A stretch of DNA of 64,000 bases. Origin: Hymenobacter ginkgonis. Its GTDB lineage: Bacteria; Bacteroidota; Bacteroidia; Cytophagales; Hymenobacteraceae. Position numbers and translations under genes: made by a program. The DNA lies in NCBI RefSeq assembly GCF_009755225.1, contig NZ_WQKZ01000003.1, forward strand, positions 682,001-746,000. The letters are read 5' to 3'. Within the stretch, counting starts at the first letter, position 1; each line of letters opens with the position of its first letter. This document shows, in pieces, positions 42,385 through 50,531 of the stretch. The notes under the pieces are model-generated. The model saw only the letters and a program-made list of their open reading frames with translations. It was not told the DNA's origin and made no database searches.

Positions 42385-43326
42385 TCACGGTACGTTAGTA
42401 AGTTGCTTGGTGAGAAAAAAGCTCAGTAGGGCCTGCTGCACGGCGGGCGTATTTTCTTGCACTAACCAGTGCCCGGCTCCGGGAATAGTGGCTTCCGTCA
42501 CGTTGGTGGCCACTAGCCGCGAGTGGTCGGCCAGGAAGGCGGCGGCATAGTGTTGCCCGCCCATTGCCAGCAGCGGCATGGGCAGTTTGTGCTTCATCAG
42601 CAGTAAGTTGTCTTTCGCATCCTGCGGAAAGGCGCCGAACCAGTGGAAGCTGCCCGTGGTAGCGCCGGGCCGGGCATATGCCCTGATAAATTCGTCTTTC
42701 TCAGTCTGGGTGAAGGGGTTTTTCACGTAGCCGACCTGCGGCCAGAAATCAGTTAGAAACTCCTTTTCATGACCTGCTACCAGCGAGCCGGCTATGGGTC
42801 GGGCAAAAAAGCCGAACCACCAGGCCGTCGTCGAAACCTGGTGCCACACTGGCTCCACGCCCGGCAGCAAGGCATCCATCAGGGCCACTTTTTTCACGTC
42901 GGCCGGGTACTGCGCGGCGTAGGCGTAGGCCACCATCAGACCGATGTCGTGCCCCGCCAGGTTGATGCTGGAGTAGCCTAGCTTCTTGGCCAGCTCGTGC
43001 AAATCCGTAGCCATGGTTCTTTTGTCGTAGCCACTGGCGGGCTTGCTAGATTCGCCTACCCCCCGCAGGTCGGGTGCAATGACGGTGAAGTGCTTGGAAA
43101 GTTCCGGCAGCAGCCGGTTCCACATGTACCAGTTCTGCCCAAACCCGTGCACCAGCATCAAGGGCGCCCCCTTGCCGCCAATGACGTAGTGAATGTTCAC
43201 GCCATTTACGGCCGCGGTTTGGTGCTTGAAATTGCTTGGTGGCGAAGCCGGCACCTGCGCCAGGGCCGAGAAGGCAAGCGCAACGGCTACTAAAAGTGCC
43301 ACAAGAGTTTTGAATGGATTTTTCAT
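42385..43326 (-). CDS. Exported alpha/beta hydrolase (epoxide-hydrolase-like)
   Basis: 313 residues from the ATG at 43326 (MKNPFKTLVALLVAVALAFS, a signal peptide ending SALAQ). The fold signature HGFGQNWYMWNRL holds the oxyanion region. The nucleophile elbow GHDIGLMVAYA has Asp as nucleophile, which separates haloalkane dehalogenase / epoxide hydrolase types from Ser esterases. The catalytic His is in GAGHWLVQE. It would hydrolyse an epoxide or halide in the periplasm. It is the last gene of the seven-gene run, 180 bp after the SnoaL-like gene, and a hairpin follows. The substrate is unknown; detoxification is likely. Confidence 0.85.
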   Translation of the reverse strand: MKNPFKTLVALLVAVALAFSALAQVPASPPSNFKHQTAAVNGVNIHYVIGGKGAPLMLVHGFGQNWYMWNRLLPELSKHFTVIAPDLRGVGESSKPASGYDKRTMATDLHELAKKLGYSSINLAGHDIGLMVAYAYAAQYPADVKKVALMDALLPGVEPVWHQVSTTAWWFGFFARPIAGSLVAGHEKEFLTDFWPQVGYVKNPFTQTEKDEFIRAYARPGATTGSFHWFGAFPQDAKDNLLLMKHKLPMPLLAMGGQHYAAAFLADHSRLVATNVTEATIPGAGHWLVQENTPAVQQALLSFFLTKQLTNVP

Positions 43327-43506
43327 AGGAGTAGGGAGTGAGTACAGAATAAAAGGAGCACCAACCAACTCAATGAGCGTTAGTATCGCAGGCCCATCGA
43401 GGGGAGACAGCAGAAGTAGCGCTGGCCGCGCAGCTAGTGTGAGGAATGAGCTGGAAGAAGCCTACAGAGAAAAACAAGTGCTTACCAGGTAGCAAGGAAG
43501 GACGAC

Positions 43507-43902
43507 CTAGGCGCCGCCAGAGCCAAGGGCATGCCGCATGGCGGCCGTGTCGATGTACGCTTCTAGGCGTGTAATCAGGCCATTGCGCACGGTCCAGACG
43601 TGCACCAGCCGGCAGTCGAAGGGCTGCTGGGTTTGCAGGGCCGTACCCCGCGTGTGGCCAATGGCGCACACCGCATCGCCAGCCTCGATGAAAGAAGTAA
43701 TCGCTACCTGCGCGGCAATGAGCGGCTGCATGGCAGTCAAAAATTCCTGCACCCCGGCGTAGCCCTGGTGCTGGCCGCCCCAGGGCAATTGCGCAGTTTG
43801 GCGCAATTCCACGGCTGGGTCGAGCAGGGCAAAATAGGCTGGCACGTCCTGAGCCGCGAGCAGCGCGTAGGCGCGCTTAACCGTTTCAAGGGGGGTAGGC
43901 AT
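43507..43902 (-). CDS. SnoaL/NTF2-like domain protein
   Basis: 131 residues from the ATG at 43902 (MPTPLETVKRAYALLAAQDV). It forms one NTF2-like alpha+beta barrel: helix YALLAAQDVPAYFALLDPAV, then strands VCAIGHTRGTALQTQQPFDC and RLVHVWTVRNGLITRLEAYI. Such folds bind small hydrophobic molecules and act as cyclases, isomerases or dehydratases; this sequence gives no specific reaction. It lies 41 bp downstream of the AhpD-like gene in the same run. The size is typical for the family. Confidence 0.8.
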   Translation of the reverse strand: MPTPLETVKRAYALLAAQDVPAYFALLDPAVELRQTAQLPWGGQHQGYAGVQEFLTAMQPLIAAQVAITSFIEAGDAVCAIGHTRGTALQTQQPFDCRLVHVWTVRNGLITRLEAYIDTAAMRHALGSGGA

Positions 43903-43943
43903 GGCAATAAACAAGTGCAAATCAGTAGAAAATACCGAATGCC

Positions 43944-44426
43944 CTAGGCCGGCACCTTGCGTTGGGCAATGCCCAGGCGGTTCCAGGCATTCATGGCTAC
44001 TGTAGCCAGCAGCACCTGGGCGAGGTAGGTTTCGCCGAGCAGCCGTTTGGCCTCGTCGTACACCGCATCCGCTACGTGGTGCTGGGGTAGTAGCGTCACT
44101 TCCTCCGCCAAGGCCAGCAGGGCGCGCTCCTCGGCGGTGAAGTAGGGGGTCTCGCGCCAGGCGGGCAGGGCGCGGAGGCGCTGCTCGGTTTCGCCGTGGT
44201 CGAGCGCCTCCTGCGCGTGCGTCATCAGGCAGTAGGCGCAGCCGTTGAGCTGCGACACGCGCACGTTTATCAAATCCCAGTGCGTGAGCGACAACTCCGA
44301 TTGGCTGAGTTGCTTGTGCATGGTCATCAGGCCGGCATAGGCCCTAGGCTCGGCGCGCACTAAATCGAAGCGTGGCTGCGGCACCACGCGGGTAGCCGGC
44401 CAGGCAGGCGAAAGCGTATTTTCCAT
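43944..44426 (-). CDS. AhpD-like carboxymuconolactone decarboxylase family protein
   Basis: 160 residues. The characteristic redox motif is CAYCLMTHAQEAL near residue 70 (Cys-x-x-Cys followed by His), as in alkylhydroperoxidase AhpD and related proteins. The surrounding helices (LSQSELSLTHWDLINVRVSQ) form the all-helical CMD fold. Members reduce peroxides or peroxiredoxins, while others are lactone decarboxylases; the CxxC-H pattern favours the peroxidase branch. It is upstream of the SnoaL-like gene by 41 bp and part of an operon with an FMN reductase and UspA, consistent with an oxidative or electrophile stress role. Confidence 0.88.
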   Translation of the reverse strand: MENTLSPAWPATRVVPQPRFDLVRAEPRAYAGLMTMHKQLSQSELSLTHWDLINVRVSQLNGCAYCLMTHAQEALDHGETEQRLRALPAWRETPYFTAEERALLALAEEVTLLPQHHVADAVYDEAKRLLGETYLAQVLLATVAMNAWNRLGIAQRKVPA

Positions 44427-44642
44427 AAGGCAGTGATTAAGGTGAAGAAGTAACAGGCAATCGTTTGGTGGTCAATAGTAAATAGCTTATTCAGCGCCGG
44501 CGCCAGCAGCGCACTGGCCGATTTTAGATGCAATACCTGCTGCCTTACTGGCTGCATCAGCGCGCAAGTGAGGGCTTCAAGCAGAGCGGTTTCGACTTGC
44601 TGGACAGGTTCAGGCTAGTTCCAGCATTGTTGGACTAGTAGT

Positions 44643-45221
44643 TTAGCTTATCGTTGCCGCCGCCTCGCGCAGGGAATGAAGGCTGCCAGTCCACCGCGCC
44701 AACTCGTTGAGTTGCGCGCTCAGGGCGGTTTTCGTTACCTCGTTGGGGGCAAACTGCTCGTCGTGAATGAACTGGGTGAAGAAAGGAATATTGACGGCTT
44801 CCACCAGCGGCACCATCCGGTAGGAGGATAGGTCGCTTTTAAGTGCATTCCAAGCCCGCGTGCCGGCCGATACACCCCCGTAACTCACAATGCCAGCCGC
44901 CTTGTAGGCCCACTCGTGCACCAGGTATTCCAGCGCATTCTGCAAGGGCGCAGGGTAGCTGAAGTTGTACTCGGCCGTCACGAAAATGAAGGCGTCTGCA
45001 CGGTCGATGTGGCGGCTCCACTGCCGGGTGTGCTCCTGGGTGTACTGGCGCAGAGACGGGTGGAAAGGCTCGTCCATAAGGGGCAGATTGAGGTGCTGCA
45101 AGTCAAGTACCTCCACCGCGAAGGCGCCGTGCGCCCGTGCCTGCGCCGCTACCCAGTCGACGATAATGGGCCCTAGGCGACTGGGCCGCACCGTTGCGCC
45201 AATGATTTTGAGTTGATACAT
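44643..45221 (-). CDS. NADPH-dependent FMN reductase / quinone-reductase-like flavoprotein
   Basis: 192 residues of flavodoxin-like fold. The N-terminal strand-loop IIGATVRPSRLGPIIVDWVA binds the FMN phosphate. AFIFVTAEYNFSYPAPLQNA is the strand-4 loop that holds the flavin ring. Proteins of this family reduce FMN, azo dyes, quinones or chromate with NADPH. It starts 38 bp after the lipoprotein hydrolase gene, so the two are co-transcribed. No signal peptide. It probably protects against quinones, which are products of plant phenolics; this is inference. Confidence 0.88.
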   Translation of the reverse strand: MYQLKIIGATVRPSRLGPIIVDWVAAQARAHGAFAVEVLDLQHLNLPLMDEPFHPSLRQYTQEHTRQWSRHIDRADAFIFVTAEYNFSYPAPLQNALEYLVHEWAYKAAGIVSYGGVSAGTRAWNALKSDLSSYRMVPLVEAVNIPFFTQFIHDEQFAPNEVTKTALSAQLNELARWTGSLHSLREAAATIS

Positions 45222-45259
45222 GGTAAGCTGGCGTTAAAAGTAGAATAATCAATTGCTGG

Positions 45260-46072
45260 CTAATGAGCTATCTCCAATAGCACGTTGCTCACTTGGTCGG
45301 GCATCGACAGGAAAGGGCAGTGGCCGCTGTTCAGCGTGTAGGTGTGCGTGATGCCGGCCGCTTTCGCCATGCGCTGCTGCAAGCGCAGGCCCACGGCCTG
45401 GTCCTGGCTAGTGTGCACGTAGTACTTGGCCACCCGGCCGAAATTGGCCGCTGTCAGGGCCACGGGGTTGGTAAAGGGTATAGCGGGCTCAGCGCAATAA
45501 TTGTCCGTCACCAGCTTTTGGGCGGTCGCGCTCCCGTCTTGAATAAAGACGGGCACCAGTCGGTCGGGTTTGATGCCGAGGGTCAGCTGGTCGGCCGAGG
45601 GCACCAGTGCTGCACCCAGGTGCGAGGTGCTGTCGGTGGCGGCCAGGGCCAGCAACGACTGCCCATTGGCCGGCAGAAATGCCCCGATGTACACCAGCTT
45701 GCGAATGCGGTCTGGGATTTTCTCGGCTACGGCCGTTACCACCATGCCGCCCATACTGTGGCCCACCAGAATCACGTTATCCGGCTGCGCCGTGATGGCC
45801 GCCACCACTTTGTCGCGGTAGGCGTCGAGGGTAAGCGTAGCGGGTGGGGTAGGGTCGGCACCGTGGCCGGGCAGCTCCACTACTAGCACGTGCTGCCCCT
45901 GTTGCACCAGCTGCTGCTGCACGTATTGCCAAGCATAAGGGGCTTGCCAGGCACCGTGTACCAGCACGTAGGTACTGGGCGCAGGTGCGGTATCCTCGTC
46001 TTTCGAGCAGGCCGCCCCGAGTGCCATGAGGAAAACAGCCACCAGCCAGGCGGTCAAGCGAGTCGGTTTCAT
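45260..46072 (-). CDS. Alpha/beta hydrolase, lipoprotein
   Basis: 270 residues. The leader MKPTRLTAWLVAVFLMALGA is followed by ACSKD, a lipobox with Cys22. The alpha/beta hydrolase core shows HGAWQAPYAWQYV, the Ser nucleophile in GHSMGGMVVT and His in NSGHCPFLS near the C-terminus. It resembles salicylate/pyrethroid-type esterases often annotated as alpha/beta hydrolase. A periplasmic, outer-membrane-attached esterase of unknown substrate is expected. It lies 129 bp after uspA and 38 bp before the FMN reductase gene. Confidence 0.87.
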   Translation of the reverse strand: MKPTRLTAWLVAVFLMALGAACSKDEDTAPAPSTYVLVHGAWQAPYAWQYVQQQLVQQGQHVLVVELPGHGADPTPPATLTLDAYRDKVVAAITAQPDNVILVGHSMGGMVVTAVAEKIPDRIRKLVYIGAFLPANGQSLLALAATDSTSHLGAALVPSADQLTLGIKPDRLVPVFIQDGSATAQKLVTDNYCAEPAIPFTNPVALTAANFGRVAKYYVHTSQDQAVGLRLQQRMAKAAGITHTYTLNSGHCPFLSMPDQVSNVLLEIAH

Positions 46073-46201
46073 AAGGCAGCGAAAAAGTGAGAAAATGGAC
46101 TTGCCCTACCCGCCGCGTGTCAGCGCTGCTGGGTCTTTAATAGATAGTTTTGCCGTGGCAGGCTAGTGGCCGCCACCCAGTGCAAGAGGTGCTCGCCCAC
46201 G

Positions 46202-47011
46202 CTACACGCCGGCGGTGGCCTTGTCATCCTCGGCCAGCCGAAACGTGAGCACCGGCGGCAATCTGGCGTTCTCCGTGTCCTCCGAGATAGGCCATAGCCA
46301 GCCGGCCGCGCCCACGTGCAACACCACCATATCGGCCTGCACCCGCTGCGCAAACTGCGCGATACCTAGGCGCCGGTTGGCCGCCACTACCACGGCTAGT
46401 TGGCAGTTGGCCAGGCCTACTTGCTGTGCCAGCTGCGCCAAGGAAGCAGCTAGTGTTTCGGCCGACTGCTCGGCCGCGCCTACGTGCAGTAGGTAGCATG
46501 CGGCGGCCGGAAAAAAGGCCTGCAAGCGCCGCAGCACTGCGCCGGCTCGCAGCGCCCGCACCGAGAAACCAGTCGGAAAAACCACCGTGCGCACTAGGCT
46601 GCCGCTAATCGGGTGGCGTACTACCAGCACGGGACACGGCGCGGTGCGCAGCAGCCACTGGATGGTATGGCTAAGCGGCTCGGTAGGGGCCGAGCCAACA
46701 ACCAGCATATCCGGCTGCTGGGCCAGCGCCGCCAGAATGGCCGTACGGTGGGGCATTACCTGTAATAATTCTTGGATAGTGGCTTGAGAGACGTGCTGGC
46801 TGGCTTCGCGCAGCAACAATTGTAGTTGGTGCTTGGCGGCTTGCAGCAGCTTCATCACGAATACATTGGGCCGCAGGTCGGGGGTAGGGGGCAGCTCTAC
46901 GGCGTGCAGGAGCGTGATGCGACCGGCCAGTGGCTGGGCCAGTTGCACGGCCGCCGTTAACGCGTGGTGGGAGACGGGTGAAAAATCGGTGGGAACCAGA
47001 AAATGCGTCAT
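46202..47011 (-). CDS. Universal stress protein with two UspA domains
   Basis: 269 residues from the ATG at 47011 (MTHFLVPTDFSPVSHHALTA); the longer open frame upstream lacks support. Two tandem Usp domains are seen. The first (1-about 140) ends with the ATP-loop-like MLVVGSAPTEPLSHTIQW (G-2x-G-9x-G(S/T) pattern partly kept). The second runs from VVFPTGFSVRALRAGAVLRR to the end (ADMVVLHVGAAGWLWPISED). Such proteins bind ATP or signal metabolite stress. It lies between two alpha/beta hydrolase genes in the same run, which argues for a general stress-response unit. Confidence 0.88.
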   Translation of the reverse strand: MTHFLVPTDFSPVSHHALTAAVQLAQPLAGRITLLHAVELPPTPDLRPNVFVMKLLQAAKHQLQLLLREASQHVSQATIQELLQVMPHRTAILAALAQQPDMLVVGSAPTEPLSHTIQWLLRTAPCPVLVVRHPISGSLVRTVVFPTGFSVRALRAGAVLRRLQAFFPAAACYLLHVGAAEQSAETLAASLAQLAQQVGLANCQLAVVVAANRRLGIAQFAQRVQADMVVLHVGAAGWLWPISEDTENARLPPVLTFRLAEDDKATAGV

Positions 47012-47073
47012 TGCCCACGAGCCAGAGTGAAAAAAGCGTTGTCTAGCGTTCCAGTAGCTTTCCACCAATGGGC

Positions 47074-47913
47074 TTAGTGGCCGATGGCCTGCGCTAGCGC
47101 CCGCTTGTCGGCGGCTACTTCTAGCCCAGCTGCCAGCTGTTGCAGCCAAGCCAGCACGCACAGCGCATCCTCGCGCCAGGTGGGCTGGCCCAGCACAAAA
47201 TGATTGCGGCCGGGCAGCTCGCGGTAGGTCGTCACGGAGCCGGCGTGCTGGTAGCGGCGGTAGTTCGAGTAATTGAGCGAGGCCGGGATAATGTGGTCGG
47301 TGCTGCCCGCCAGAAACAGCAGCGGCGCATGAGGCCGCCGAAAGTCAATCTTAGCCGCCGCCGTCAGGCCATCGCGCGATACGTGCTTCGACTCCGGCAC
47401 GGCAAATTGCTCGTAGGCCGCCCGCTGCGCTGCCAGCGGCATGCCGTTGGTAAAGGCATACTGCCACTGGCCGAACGACATTAAAAAGCTCTGCGCCACG
47501 GGCGTGAAGTAGCCCAGCGGCCCCCACACCGAGCGGTAAAACGACCATTTGAAGGTGATAACCCCCTGCGGCGGCACCGAGTGAATAGCCACGCCGGCCG
47601 CCGCCAGGTCGCGTTGCAGCAACAGCTGGGTTAGCAGCCCGCCCATCGAGTGCCCTATCAAGATGGGCTTTTCGGGTAGCTGAGCCACGAAGTTGGCGTA
47701 GTACTCCGTGAGTTGGCGCAGGCGCGTGGCAGCCACTTGGGCGTCGGGCTGCCGGCGGCGCAGCTCCGGCGCAGGCGCGTCCTTGTGGGGCCACGCCGGC
47801 ACGAGGCAGTGGTAGCCGTAGCTGGTGAAAAAAGCCCGCCATTCGTCCCAGCAGCTGCTACTGACGAACGCGCCCGTAATAAAGACGATGGTGGAGGAAG
47901 GAGTAGTTTTCAT
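47074..47913 (-). CDS. Alpha/beta hydrolase (first gene of the stress run)
   Basis: 279 residues from the ATG at 47913 (MKTTPSSTIVFITGAFVSSS). The core shows FITGAFVSSSCWDEW near the oxyanion loop, the Ser nucleophile in GHSMGGLLTQLLL and His in PGRNHFVLGQ. No signal peptide, so it is cytoplasmic. It is the most upstream gene of the minus-strand run that ends at 42385. The 300 bp upstream contains the 20-bp motif shared with the response-regulator promoter (48077-48096). It is probably an esterase or lactonase; substrate unknown. Confidence 0.85.
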   Translation of the reverse strand: MKTTPSSTIVFITGAFVSSSCWDEWRAFFTSYGYHCLVPAWPHKDAPAPELRRRQPDAQVAATRLRQLTEYYANFVAQLPEKPILIGHSMGGLLTQLLLQRDLAAAGVAIHSVPPQGVITFKWSFYRSVWGPLGYFTPVAQSFLMSFGQWQYAFTNGMPLAAQRAAYEQFAVPESKHVSRDGLTAAAKIDFRRPHAPLLFLAGSTDHIIPASLNYSNYRRYQHAGSVTTYRELPGRNHFVLGQPTWREDALCVLAWLQQLAAGLEVAADKRALAQAIGH

Positions 47914-48076
47914 GGTGCACGAGCTGAGTGAGCAATATCTCCAATGGACTATTACCCAGCGCTTGCAAAACCATGCCACCCGAATTCAACTAGTAATCAA
48001 CGATACTTGTCAATAGTAATTGATTGATTTACAATGTTATTAAGCCAGAAGCAGTTCTCTGCTGCTGATTCGTTTC

Positions 48077-48096
48077 TTCCAGTTTTTTTGGAGAAG
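48077..48096. promoter_or_regulatory. Shared inverted-repeat motif upstream of the stress run
   Basis: TTCCAGTTTTTTTGGAGAAG matches the site at 52805-52824 at 17 of 20 positions. The outer half-sites TTCCAG and TGGAGAA are inverted around a T-tract. It lies 164 bp upstream of the first hydrolase gene. A binding site for the neighbouring sigma-54-type response regulator is proposed. Confidence 0.55.
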
Positions 48097-48213
48097 TTTG
48101 GAATACTCCGGATTCATTGTTGCTAGTAATTCTAGTTGGAGTCAGCAATCAACCAAAAGATTCTGCCAGCAAAGCAACTGGGCGCACCCAAGCCGGGCGC
48201 TCCGCAAGGCGAA

Positions 48214-50475
48214 TTAGCCCCTGGCTACCACGTCTAGCTGGCTGAATTCCAAGTTAATTACGACCCCGCCCACATCCTGCACTTGCAGGTGACCGCCCAG
48301 CTGCTTGCTGAGGCCCTGAATGAGGTTGAGGCCCAGCGTGCGGCAGCGTGCCGGCTCAAAATCACGCCCAAAGCCTACCCCATCGTCGCGGATGGTAAGC
48401 CGGTAGTGGTCGGGCGCGGGCGCGTCGAAGCCGATGAACAGGTGCCCGGCGTGCGTGGCGGGAAAAGCGTACTTAAGAGAGTTGGTAATGGCTTCGTTCA
48501 AAATCAGGCCCACCGGCACGGCTAGGGCCACGTCCAGCTCCACGGGGGCCACCGCCAGCTCGGTCTGAATAGCGGGCGAACAGTCGAAGGAAGCCAGCAG
48601 GTGCTCCACTATTTCCTGAATGTAGGCGTCCATGGGCACGCCCGCCAGATGCTGGCTCTGGTAAAGCTTTTGGTGAATAAGGGCCATCGAGTGCACCCGG
48701 TTGCGGCTTTCGCGCACGGCGGCGCGCGCTACCTTATCCTGCAAGTACACCGACTGCGAGCGGAGCAGACTGCCAATAATTTGCAGGTTGTTTTTCACGC
48801 GGTGGTGAATCTCCTTCAGCATCCATTCCTTCTCCTCCAAGAGGCCGTTTTTTTCCAGCAGCAAGTTGGCCAGCGACTCGTTCTGCGCGAAAATTTCCGC
48901 CTGCTTGGCTTCCAGCAGCCGGGTGCTGCGCTGCTTGAGGCGGTAGCGATTGTAGCCTAGGCCCAGCAGCAGCGCCAGCAGGGCCATCCCCCCCAGCAGG
49001 GCATTGCGCTGGCTTTCACGCTGCCGCAGGTGGGCTTGCTGCACCAGGCTCTGCTTGGTGAGCAACGCCACATCCTGCTCCTTTTTACGAGTGTCGTATT
49101 GAACTAGCAAGCTGGCTATCTGCTTGCTTTTATGGTCGTTGAATAGCGAGTCGTGCAGCGTCTGGTAGCGCTGGAGGTGGGCAATGCCCGCCAGGTAGTA
49201 CCCCTGAGCGGAATCGAGCTGGAAGAAAAGCCGCTCGGTGGCAGCCTGGCCCGCAATGCTGGTATGCCGGCGGAGGGCGGTAGCCTTGCTTAAATAATAC
49301 CGGGCGGCCGCGTAGCGCCGCGTCAGCAGGTATACCTGGCCCAGAAAGCAGTAGGCCCGGCTACGGGTGGAGATACTCGCCTCGGTTTTTCGGGCTTCCA
49401 GTATGCTGAGCAGCTGCAGCTCGCAGCGTTCGGCGGCGGCATACTCGCGGTTGGCTAAATAGCAGGTGGCCAGCAGACTCCATCGGGAAATTTGCCCGTC
49501 GCCGCTGGCCGGCTGCACCCGCGTTTGGGTGAGCGCCAAGGCCAGCGCCTGCCGGGGCTGCTTCAAGCTGATGAGCGCCGTAGCCAAGGTGTGGGCAATA
49601 CCAAACACATCCGACGGGTCGTGCGCCCGCTGGGCGCGCGCGAGGGCCAGCCGACAATAATGCGCGGCGTCAGCGGGCTGGTTTAACGCTAGATATAAGT
49701 AGGCTACCCGGCCGTAAAACAGGTTGATGAAAGTCGTGTCGCCCGTGGCCTGGGCACTTTCGAGCGCTGCCAGCCCGTAGCGCAGGGCTTCCCGATAATT
49801 GCCTGCCTTATCGTTCACGACATTGAGCAAGTCGTAGGCGTAGTGGGAGCGGCCCAGGCGGCGGTAGCGAGGCAGTACGCGCAGCAGTTCCTGCTGCGCT
49901 AGCCCTAACTGGCCCTGCGTCAGGTGCTGGTCGGCAATAGCTTTCAGAATAAAGGCAGTTCGCGCCTCGTCGCCCAGCGCCTGGTAGAGCGCCAGGGCCC
50001 GTTGCAGGCAGGCGATACGCCGCACTATATCAGCCGCCGACGAGGTGTACGTGGCTACCGAATAGTACCAGCCGTCGGCCTCCAAGCGCGCATCGCGCAG
50101 CTGGCGGCTGCGCGCCAGGCCCTGCGCCAGGAGCCGGGCCCCGTCAGGCACCTGATTGAGGCACAGCGCAACGTTGCCCAACGCATACTGGCTCCGAATT
50201 TGGCCCCGCACGTAGCCCAGGGCTTGGCTTAGCTGGGTGGCTTCTTGCCCATAACTACTGGCGCTGTCGAGGGAGGTGCCCAGCCCCATATAGTTGGCCG
50301 TAAGGTCTTCGCTCAACCGTAGTAACAGGTCTACGCGGCGCTGGCTGGCCGGCGTGTGCCAGAGCTGGCGGCGTAGGCGCTGGCTGGCCGCTACGGACAA
50401 AGGGGGGTAGAGCGGCTCGGCAACGAGCACCCCGCTAGTCAGAAAAAACAAGAAAACCAGTAGGTGGCGGAGCAT
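48214..50475 (-). CDS. TPR-containing sensor histidine kinase
   Basis: 753 residues from the ATG at 50475 (MLRHLLVFLFFLTSGVLVAE, signal peptide). The periplasmic part (about 30-480) consists of tetratricopeptide-type helical repeats (QIRSQYALGNVALCLNQVPD and on). One membrane segment is at about 486-505 (ALLGGMALLALLLGLGYNRY). A coiled linker follows, then a HisKA_2-type dimerisation domain with the phosphorylated His in KEIHHRVKNNLQIIGSLLRS near residue 553. The HATPase domain comes last (NEAITNSLKYAFPATHAGHL, N-box; DDGVGF, G1-box). This branch of kinases is common with LytTR or sigma-54-type regulators. It lies 56 bp downstream of the response regulator and forms a two-component pair with it. 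Confidence 0.92.
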   Translation of the reverse strand: MLRHLLVFLFFLTSGVLVAEPLYPPLSVAASQRLRRQLWHTPASQRRVDLLLRLSEDLTANYMGLGTSLDSASSYGQEATQLSQALGYVRGQIRSQYALGNVALCLNQVPDGARLLAQGLARSRQLRDARLEADGWYYSVATYTSSAADIVRRIACLQRALALYQALGDEARTAFILKAIADQHLTQGQLGLAQQELLRVLPRYRRLGRSHYAYDLLNVVNDKAGNYREALRYGLAALESAQATGDTTFINLFYGRVAYLYLALNQPADAAHYCRLALARAQRAHDPSDVFGIAHTLATALISLKQPRQALALALTQTRVQPASGDGQISRWSLLATCYLANREYAAAERCELQLLSILEARKTEASISTRSRAYCFLGQVYLLTRRYAAARYYLSKATALRRHTSIAGQAATERLFFQLDSAQGYYLAGIAHLQRYQTLHDSLFNDHKSKQIASLLVQYDTRKKEQDVALLTKQSLVQQAHLRQRESQRNALLGGMALLALLLGLGYNRYRLKQRSTRLLEAKQAEIFAQNESLANLLLEKNGLLEEKEWMLKEIHHRVKNNLQIIGSLLRSQSVYLQDKVARAAVRESRNRVHSMALIHQKLYQSQHLAGVPMDAYIQEIVEHLLASFDCSPAIQTELAVAPVELDVALAVPVGLILNEAITNSLKYAFPATHAGHLFIGFDAPAPDHYRLTIRDDGVGFGRDFEPARCRTLGLNLIQGLSKQLGGHLQVQDVGGVVINLEFSQLDVVARG

Positions 50476-50531
50476 ACGATAGCGGCTGCGAAGAGGGGGG
50501 TAGGGCAGCGGCGCAGCAGGGCACTTTTCGC

